From: Pseudomonadota bacterium
Lineage (GTDB): Bacteria > Pseudomonadota > Alphaproteobacteria > Rhizobiales > Rhizobiaceae
Direction of reading: 5' to 3'
NCBI GenBank assembly: GCA_023393575.1
Contig: JAEWKX010000377.1
Coordinates: 1-10,083 of the forward strand
Length of the DNA stretch: 10,083 nucleotides
Shown here: positions 6,490 through 10,083 of the stretch, piece by piece
Layout of the letters: the number at the start of each line of letters is the position of its first letter
Position numbering within the stretch: the first letter of the stretch is position 1
The notes under the pieces: generated by a model
What the model saw: only the letters and a program-made list of their open reading frames with translations
Database searches by the model: none
Told to the model about the DNA's origin: nothing
Program-made: the position numbers and the translations under genes

Positions 6490-7772
6490 CAGACCTTTGC
6501 CAGCGACTGTTCGAGGTCGGCGATGATATCGCCCACATCCTCGATGCCGACGGACAGGCGCACGACCTCCGGACCGGCACCCGCCGCCACCTGCTGCTCT
6601 GCGGAAAGCTGGCGGTGGGTCGTCGATGCCGGATGGATGACCAGAGAGCGCGAGACACCGATATTGGCGAGATGCGAGAACATCTGCAGGCCCTCGACAA
6701 AGGCCTTCCCCGCCTCGTAGCCACCCTTTAGGCCGAAGGTGAAGACGGCGCCCGCGCCCCTCGGCGAGTAGCGCTTCTGCAGCGCGTTGTTCGGATCATC
6801 CTCAAGCCCGGCATAATTGACCCATGCCACCTTGTCGTGCCCCTTGAGCCATTTCGCGACGGCCATCGCATTGTCGCAGTGGCGCTGCATGCGAAGCGGC
6901 AGGGTTTCGATACCGGTCAGGATCATGAAGGCGTTGAAGGGCGAGATCGCCGCGCCGAGGTCACGCAGGCCAAGCACGCGGGCTGCAATGGCAAAGCCGA
7001 TGTTGCCGAAGGTCTTGTGCAGTTCGACACCGGCATATTCCGGCCGCGGCTCCGACAGCATCGGATACTTGCCGGAGGCCGACCAGTCGAAGGTGCCACC
7101 GTCGACGAGAATGCCACCCATGGAATTGCCGTGTCCGCCGAGGAACTTCGTCAACGAGTGGATGACGATGTCGGCACCGTGTTCCAGCGGCCGCACGAGG
7201 TAGGGGCTCGCCATCGTGTTGTCGACGATCAGCGGCAGGCCGTGGCGGTGGGCGACCTCCGCAATTGCCGCAATATCGACGAAGGTGCCACCGGGATTTG
7301 CAAGGCTCTCGATGAAGATGCCCTTGGTACGGTCGTCGATCTGGCTTTCGAAGCTCGCCGGCTCCGCAGGATCGGCCCAACGGACCTGCCAGTCGAAATT
7401 CTTGAACGCGTGACCAAACTGGTTGATCGTACCGCCGTAAAGCTTGCGGGCTGCAACAAAATTGTCGCCGGGCTGCATGATGGTGTGGAAGACCAGCACC
7501 TGCGCCGCATGGCCCGATGCAGTCGCCAGCGCCGCCGTGCCGCCCTCAAGCGCCGCGACCCGCTCCTCCAGCACCGCCTGCGTCGGATTCATGATCCGGG
7601 TGTAGATATTGCCGAACTGCTGCAACCCGAAGAGGGCCGCCGCATGGTCGGCGTCGTTGAAGACAAAAGAGGTCGTCTGGTAGATCGGCGTCGCACGCGC
7701 GCCGGTGGTCGGGTCGGGCTGCGCGCCTGCGTGCACGGCCAGCGTCGCAAATCCTGGGTTGTCTATCGCCAT
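6489..7772 (-). CDS. metY: O-acetylhomoserine aminocarboxypropyltransferase (sulfhydrylase), MetY type, 427 aa
   Basis: A PLP-dependent enzyme of the Cys/Met metabolism family that joins O-acetylhomoserine with sulfide (or methanethiol) to give homocysteine (or methionine) in the cytosol. The PLP-binding lysine is Lys209 in HSLTKFLGGHGN. Asp184 (VDNT) would hold the pyridine nitrogen, and YTR at 57-59 is the phosphate-binding motif contributed by a neighbouring subunit. The ~427-residue length and motifs such as GIETLPLRMQRHCDNA (287-302) fit MetY rather than the shorter O-succinylhomoserine enzyme MetZ, though rhizobial genomes often label such genes metZ. The ATG at 7772 has a strong GAGGAGG site 5 bases upstream; the frame stays open further upstream, but that stretch is antisense to the DUF6455 gene. 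The downstream cupin gene overlaps its stop. An anaerobox lies about 50 bases upstream. Confidence 0.93.
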   Translation of the reverse strand: MAIDNPGFATLAVHAGAQPDPTTGARATPIYQTTSFVFNDADHAAALFGLQQFGNIYTRIMNPTQAVLEERVAALEGGTAALATASGHAAQVLVFHTIMQPGDNFVAARKLYGGTINQFGHAFKNFDWQVRWADPAEPASFESQIDDRTKGIFIESLANPGGTFVDIAAIAEVAHRHGLPLIVDNTMASPYLVRPLEHGADIVIHSLTKFLGGHGNSMGGILVDGGTFDWSASGKYPMLSEPRPEYAGVELHKTFGNIGFAIAARVLGLRDLGAAISPFNAFMILTGIETLPLRMQRHCDNAMAVAKWLKGHDKVAWVNYAGLEDDPNNALQKRYSPRGAGAVFTFGLKGGYEAGKAFVEGLQMFSHLANIGVSRSLVIHPASTTHRQLSAEQQVAAGAGPEVVRLSVGIEDVGDIIADLEQSLAKV

Positions 7773-7820
7773 GTCGTCCTCCTCATGCGGAAATCTATCG
7801 CGGACAACAAAGCCGGTTGG

Positions 7821-7834
7821 TTGATCCCGATCAA
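7821..7834. promoter_or_regulatory. Perfect anaerobox (FixK/FnrN/Fnr-type operator) between metY and the DUF6455 gene
   Basis: TTGAT-CCCG-ATCAA is an exact match to the rhizobial anaerobox consensus TTGAT-N4-ATCAA, bound by Crp/Fnr-family regulators such as FixK and FnrN. Its centre is 7827.5. Class II activation places the box at about -41.5. A start near 7868-7869 would suit the DUF6455 gene, with a weak -10 TAGGCT at 7856-7861. On the other strand, a start near 7786-7787 would suit metY, with GATAGA at 7794-7799 or TAGATT at 7792-7797 as -10. The box could therefore serve either gene or both. The match is seen directly; regulator identity and direction are inferred. Confidence 0.8.
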
Positions 7835-7870
7835 GGAGTTTTTGTTTCAGATGGCTAGGCTGCCGGAAAG

Positions 7871-7878
7871 AAAGGAGG
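7871..7878 (+). promoter_or_regulatory. Very strong ribosome-binding site fixing the DUF6455 start
   Basis: AAAGGAGG, a near-complete anti-Shine-Dalgarno match, lies 8 bases before the ATG at 7887. It decides the start, because the frame is open for hundreds of codons further upstream across the antisense of metY. If the anaerobox acts as a class II site, the transcript leader would be only about 18-20 bases long. Confidence 0.85.
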
Positions 7879-7886
7879 ACTCTGCC

Positions 7887-8312
7887 ATGGCAACGACAGC
7901 ACAATTGTCCGACACGCTTGCATCGCGGTTCCTTAGCTGGTGCGCACAGGCATGGGAGGCCACTACCGAAGCCGACGTCATCGGCAGCCTGGACGACGAG
8001 ACACTGCGCGAAATCGCCCGCGACTGTTCCGTCACTCCCGACCAGATCCTGCAACTGGTCAAGGCTGGCCCGCACGCAGCCGACGAGATGGAGGCGCTCA
8101 TGAAGGCGCTGAACATCGATCCCGACGAAGTCTCGCTCACCCATCCGGGCCAGTTCCGGGACATGCAGATCACCTGTTCGGCCTGCACGTCCAAAGATCG
8201 TTGTCGCCGGGACCTGGCGCGGCAGGCGGCCGGTCAGGAATACATCCACTACTGCGGCAATGCCGAACATCTGAACGGCATGCGGGCGGATCCGGAACTG
8301 CTGGTCGCTTGA
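7887..8312 (+). CDS. DUF6455 family protein with a four-cysteine cluster (141 aa)
   Basis: A small soluble protein that I recognise as DUF6455, an alphaproteobacterial family of unknown function. The N-terminal half is predicted helical, with a segment LDDETLREIARDCSVTPDQI (35-54) resembling the short acidic helix-turn motif of DUF1127 proteins. The C-terminal half holds Cys97-x2-Cys100-x5-Cys106-x16-Cys123, ending in HYCGNAEHL. This spacing could bind zinc or an iron-sulfur cluster, but no ligand can be proved from sequence. No signal peptide or membrane segment is seen. A perfect anaerobox lies 53 bases before the start and the ribosome-binding site is very strong, so expression is probably raised under low oxygen. 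It is divergent from metY, and 6 bases separate its stop from that of the convergent CoA-binding gene. Family call good; role unknown. Confidence 0.85.
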   Translation: MATTAQLSDTLASRFLSWCAQAWEATTEADVIGSLDDETLREIARDCSVTPDQILQLVKAGPHAADEMEALMKALNIDPDEVSLTHPGQFRDMQITCSACTSKDRCRRDLARQAAGQEYIHYCGNAEHLNGMRADPELLVA

Positions 8313-8330
8313 GGAGCCTCAGGCCACCAG
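8301..8330. terminator. Near-perfect 30-base inverted repeat spanning two convergent stop codons
   Basis: Bases 8301-8330 pair symmetrically about 8315/8316: 5 pairs, one C-C mismatch, then 8 pairs including one T-G, with AG at the centre (a 4-base loop if the innermost pair opens). It includes the DUF6455 stop (8310-8312) and the reverse-strand stop of the CoA-binding gene (8319-8321). A hairpin would form in the RNA of either strand. There is no T-run on either side, so it is at best a non-canonical bidirectional terminator or an RNA-end stabiliser. Confidence 0.55.
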
Positions 8331-8747
8331 CCGGGGATATTCGATCGCCGGGCAGCGGTTCATCACCACCTTGACGCCGGCGGTTTCCGCCTTGGCGGCC
8401 GCCTTGTCGTCACGCACCGAAAGCTGGCCCCAGATCACTTTCGGCTTCTGCGGCAGGGACAGGGCTTCATTGACAATCCCATCAAGATACTCTGCCGCGC
8501 GGAACACGTCGATCATGTCCACCGGCTGCGGAATGTCGGCGAGCTTCGCGTACACCTTCTGCCCGAGTATCTCCTTGCCCGCCTGCCCCGGATTGACGGG
8601 AATGACCTCGTAGCCCCTGGAGAGCAGGAAGCGCATGACGCCGTTACTCGGCCGGTCGGGGTTGGGAGAGGCCCCCAGAAGCGCGATCGTCTTCGTCGTC
8701 TTCAGGATTCCGGCGATATAGTCGTCATCATAGCGGTCGTGGTTCAT
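8319..8747 (-). CDS. CoA-binding Rossmann-fold protein (YccU/CoA_binding_2 family), 142 aa
   Basis: A small single-domain protein of the CoA-binding family related to E. coli YccU and to the nucleotide-binding domain of succinyl-CoA synthetase alpha. The Rossmann core begins near residue 20 with IALLGASPNPDRPSNGVMRFLL, whose glycine-rich turn GAS (25-27) contacts the ligand. VIPVNPGQAGKEILGQKVY (48-66) and VDMIDVFR (76-83) follow, ending with MNRCPAIEYPRL (129-140) that carries the family's conserved cysteine, Cys132. Physiological function is not established; these proteins are presumed cytosolic and to bind CoA or a related nucleotide. The ATG at 8747 was chosen because GGAGG lies 5 bases upstream; a TTG four codons earlier (8759) would overlap that site. 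It converges with the DUF6455 gene and is divergent from the thioesterase. Confidence 0.9.
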   Translation of the reverse strand: MNHDRYDDDYIAGILKTTKTIALLGASPNPDRPSNGVMRFLLSRGYEVIPVNPGQAGKEILGQKVYAKLADIPQPVDMIDVFRAAEYLDGIVNEALSLPQKPKVIWGQLSVRDDKAAAKAETAGVKVVMNRCPAIEYPRLVA

Positions 8748-8904
8748 GGCATCCTCCAAGAGTCATAAGCATGGCATAGATCTAGGACATGCGTGCGCCA
8801 ATACATCCCCTCCTCCTGCCTTCGATCGCTGGCCGCTTTCGATGGATGCCTGCTTTGCAGAACCCTGCTAGAGCTACGCGGCAAAACCGGATCGAGGAGA
8901 ATAC
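8748..8904. other. Divergent spacer between the CoA-binding and thioesterase genes
   Basis: This spacer must hold promoters for both genes, but no -35/-10 pair stands out. It contains the leftward ribosome-binding site (GGAGG in the reverse strand), an 8-bp palindrome TAGATCTA (8777-8784), and the rightward site GAGGAGA just before the thioesterase ATG. No coding potential is supported. Confidence 0.4.
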
Positions 8905-9330
8905 ATGCAGCCGATCATGACGGTGGAGGAGATCCACGACTTTCTGGACCGGGAGTTCCCGCAGATCCACATGGACGGCCGCGTGCTGGAGATCACCGAG
9001 GTGCGCCCCGCGGGGCTGACGATGCGGTTCGATCCGGAGGAACGGCATCTGCGGCCCGGAGCGACCATTTCCGGGCCGGCAATGTTCATGCTGGCGGATG
9101 TCGCGGCCTATGCGGCAATCCTCGCCCATGTCGGGCCCGTCGCCCTGGCCGTCACCACCAGTCTCAACATCAATTTCCTGCGCAAGCCAAATCTTGCGCC
9201 GCTGTTTTGTGACTGTCGCATCCTCAAGCTGGGAAAGCGCCTTGCCGTGATTGATACCGTGTTGACGCAGGGAAATGCGGACGAAGCCGTCTGCCAGGCT
9301 ACGGCGACGTACTCGATCCCTCCCAGATAA
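8905..9330 (+). CDS. PaaI-type hotdog-fold thioesterase (141 aa)
   Basis: A small hotdog-domain protein of the PaaI/YdiI acyl-CoA thioesterase group, predicted to hydrolyse thioesters of CoA in the cytosol. The core runs from about residue 30 to 137. The central-helix signature is RPGATISGPAMFMLADVAAYAAI at 50-72. Asp65 is the likely catalytic acid, although the usual HGG before the helix is replaced by ISG here, so activity and substrate are uncertain. TTSLNINFLRKP (84-95) is the typical following strand. The ATG at 8905 has GAGGAGA 4 bases before it; a second ATG at 8917 is possible. It is followed by the rplM promoter region 76 bases downstream, so it is probably a separate transcription unit. 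An alternative is a non-catalytic hotdog protein. Confidence 0.85.
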   Translation: MQPIMTVEEIHDFLDREFPQIHMDGRVLEITEVRPAGLTMRFDPEERHLRPGATISGPAMFMLADVAAYAAILAHVGPVALAVTTSLNINFLRKPNLAPLFCDCRILKLGKRLAVIDTVLTQGNADEAVCQATATYSIPPR

Positions 9331-9406
9331 TTGCGGTATCAGAAAACCACATATCTATCTCACTGATATTCCTATGTTCTTTTTGTCGACGGCGGGAGAG
9401 GCTTTC

Positions 9407-9435
9407 TTGACGAGACATCGGGACGCCGATATAAG
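9407..9435 (+). promoter_or_regulatory. Sigma-70 promoter of the rplM-rpsI operon
   Basis: TTGACG (9407-9412) and TATAAG (9430-9435) are separated by exactly 17 bases, and the -35 reads CTTGAC as in the rhizobial consensus. An A/T-rich stretch with T-runs lies just upstream (about 9343-9385) and could act as an UP-like element. The start should be near 9441-9443, giving a leader of about 110 bases before rplM. This is the best promoter in the window. Confidence 0.8.
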
Positions 9436-9445
9436 CGCCACAGAT

Positions 9446-9475
9446 TGCTGACCTTCACGGGTCGGCATTCTTTTT
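9446..9475 (+). terminator. Terminator-like hairpin with T-run at the start of the rplM leader
   Basis: TGCTGACC (9446-9453) pairs with GGTCGGCA (9460-9467), an 8-bp stem with one T-G pair and the 6-base loop TTCACG, followed by TTCTTTTT (9468-9475). It looks like an intrinsic terminator, yet begins only a few bases after the predicted rplM start and before the gene. It may be a regulated attenuator or leader element for L13/S9. Alternatively it ends the thioesterase transcript and is passed through by rplM transcription. Confidence 0.5.
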
Positions 9476-9491
9476 GGCGATCCGTCGCCAA
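9474..9491 (+). repeat. Second leader hairpin upstream of rplM
   Basis: TTGGCGA (9474-9480) pairs perfectly with TCGCCAA (9485-9491) around a TCCG loop. It overlaps the last two T residues of the preceding T-run, so its folding would occupy part of that run and could affect termination there. It has no T-run of its own and lies 60 bases before the rplM start. Confidence 0.5.
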
Positions 9492-9551
9492 GCCAAGCAA
9501 CAAGACACGCCCTGAGCTTTCGAGCCCGGGGATCCAGCGGAAAGATAACCA

Positions 9552-10016
9552 ATGTCTACTTTCGTTCAGAAGCCCGCCGAGGTGGAGAAGAAGTGGGTGA
9601 TCATCGACGCCGAGGGTCTCGTCGTCGGTCGCCTCGCCACCATCGTTGCCAACCGCCTGCGCGGCAAGCACAAGGCCACCTACACCCCCCATGTTGACGA
9701 CGGCGACAACGTCATCGTCATCAATGCCGAGAAGGTCGTCCTGACCGGCAACAAGTACAACGACAAGAAGTACTACTGGCACACCGGTTACCCGGGCGGC
9801 ATCAAGGAGCGCACCGCGCGCGCCATCATCGAAGGCCGCTTCCCGGAGCGCGTCGTCGAGAAGGCTGTCGAGCGCATGATCCCGCGCGGCCCGCTCGGCC
9901 GTCGCCAGATGAAGAACCTGCGCGTATACGCCGGCTCGAACCATCCCCACGAAGCCCAGCAGCCGGTCGCTCTCGACGTGGCATCGCTGAACAAGAAGAA
10001 CGTAAGGAGCGCCTGA
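9552..10016 (+). CDS. rplM: Ribosomal protein L13 (154 aa)
   Basis: L13 is an early-assembly protein of the large ribosomal subunit. The sequence is full length for the family: [20 protein letters not shown] (11-30), the central [12 protein letters not shown] (77-88), and the signature region [20 protein letters not shown] (109-128) followed by [10 protein letters not shown]. Codon choice is strongly biased to preferred codons (AAG, ATC, GTC, CGC), as expected for a highly expressed gene. The ATG at 9552 follows a modest GGAAAG site. It is led by a strong promoter and a structured ~110-base leader, and is directly followed by rpsI after 2 bases, the standard bacterial L13-S9 pair. Confidence 0.98.
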   Translation: MSTFVQKPAEVEKKWVIIDAEGLVVGRLATIVANRLRGKHKATYTPHVDDGDNVIVINAEKVVLTGNKYNDKKYYWHTGYPGGIKERTARAIIEGRFPERVVEKAVERMIPRGPLGRRQMKNLRVYAGSNHPHEAQQPVALDVASLNKKNVRSA

Positions 10017-10018
10017 TA

Positions 10019-10083
10019 ATGGCCGATCTCTCCTCTCTGAAGGATCTCGCTCCGGCGGCCGAAAACCAGGCTCCGGTTCACGT
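10019..10083 (+). CDS. rpsI: Ribosomal protein S9, N-terminal 21 residues (runs off the right edge)
   Basis: The gene begins MADLSSLKDLAPAAENQAPVH, a typical rhizobial S9 start, and follows rplM by 2 bases, the conserved rplM-rpsI order. Its ribosome-binding site AAGGAG (10004-10009) lies inside the end of rplM, about 9 bases before the ATG, so translation is probably coupled. The conserved S9 domain, including the RNA-binding C-terminal tail that reaches the ribosomal P site, is outside the window. The identification therefore rests on context plus the short N-terminus. Confidence 0.93.
   Translation, partial: MADLSSLKDLAPAAENQAPVH

Noticed and set aside
6837..7886. Extension of the DUF6455 protein upstream across the antisense of metY
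   Set aside because: The open frame there is a shadow of metY; AAAGGAGG just before 7887 fixes the start.
7773..7886. Possible SAM-II riboswitch upstream of metY
   Set aside because: Such riboswitches precede methionine genes in alphaproteobacteria, but the conserved pseudoknot sequence is not present in this 114-base spacer.
7773..8270. A 166-residue N-terminal extension of the MetY protein
   Set aside because: The extension is the antisense of the DUF6455 gene. The ATG at 7772 has a strong ribosome-binding site and gives the usual family length.
8748..8759. Alternative TTG start four codons upstream for the CoA-binding protein
   Set aside because: It coincides with the ribosome-binding site that serves the ATG at 8747.
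9337..9385. TATCAG...CTGATA inverted repeat followed by T-runs, as a thioesterase terminator
   Set aside because: The stem is only 6 bp with a 20-base loop, and the T-run begins about 9 bases after it; too weak to call.
9525..9535. Adjacent SmaI and BamHI-like sites (CCCGGGGATCC), which resemble a cloning polylinker
   Set aside because: The flanking bases do not continue as a vector polylinker and run into a normal rplM leader; treated as coincidence.

Overview
The window looks like chromosomal DNA of an alphaproteobacterium, most likely a member of the Rhizobiaceae (Sinorhizobium/Rhizobium type). The signs are high G+C, rhizobial-type ClpP, ClpX, L13 and S9 sequences, a DUF6455 protein, and a perfect FixK/FnrN-type anaerobox. 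It is mostly core chromosome with a few less common metabolic genes. I see no insertion sequence, phage gene, tRNA, rRNA or CRISPR array.

Layout: (1) 1-1439, minus strand: clpP then clpX (clpX runs off the left edge), the ATP-dependent ClpXP protease. A heat-shock-like promoter overlaps a housekeeping-like one upstream of clpP. (2) 1744-6135, plus strand: a membrane diguanylate cyclase, a secreted gamma-glutamyltransferase and a cytochrome P450. (3) 6136-7772, minus strand: an O-acetylhomoserine sulfhydrylase (MetY type) whose stop overlaps the start of a small DUF861 cupin gene. The cupin and P450 genes meet stop to stop with no spacer. (4) 7887-8312, plus strand: a DUF6455 protein with a four-cysteine cluster. 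It is divergent from metY, and a perfect TTGAT-N4-ATCAA box lies midway between the two. (5) 8319-8747, minus strand: a CoA-binding Rossmann protein, convergent with the DUF6455 gene; one near-perfect hairpin covers both stop codons. (6) 8905-9330, plus strand: a PaaI-type hotdog thioesterase. (7) 9407 to the right edge: a strong sigma-70 promoter, a structured leader, rplM (L13) and the beginning of rpsI (S9).

ClpXP and L13/S9 are housekeeping proteolysis and translation. MetY and the cupin form a translationally coupled pair, probably for sulfur amino-acid synthesis. The shared anaerobox suggests that the DUF6455 gene, and perhaps metY, respond to low oxygen through a Crp/Fnr regulator. The diguanylate cyclase, GGT and P450 share a strand, but nothing in the sequence ties them to one pathway.

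The most interesting signals are regulatory: the symmetric anaerobox with its uncharacterised four-Cys protein, a terminator-like hairpin just downstream of the predicted rplM transcription start, and the hairpin spanning two convergent stop codons. No clearly new multi-gene system is visible.
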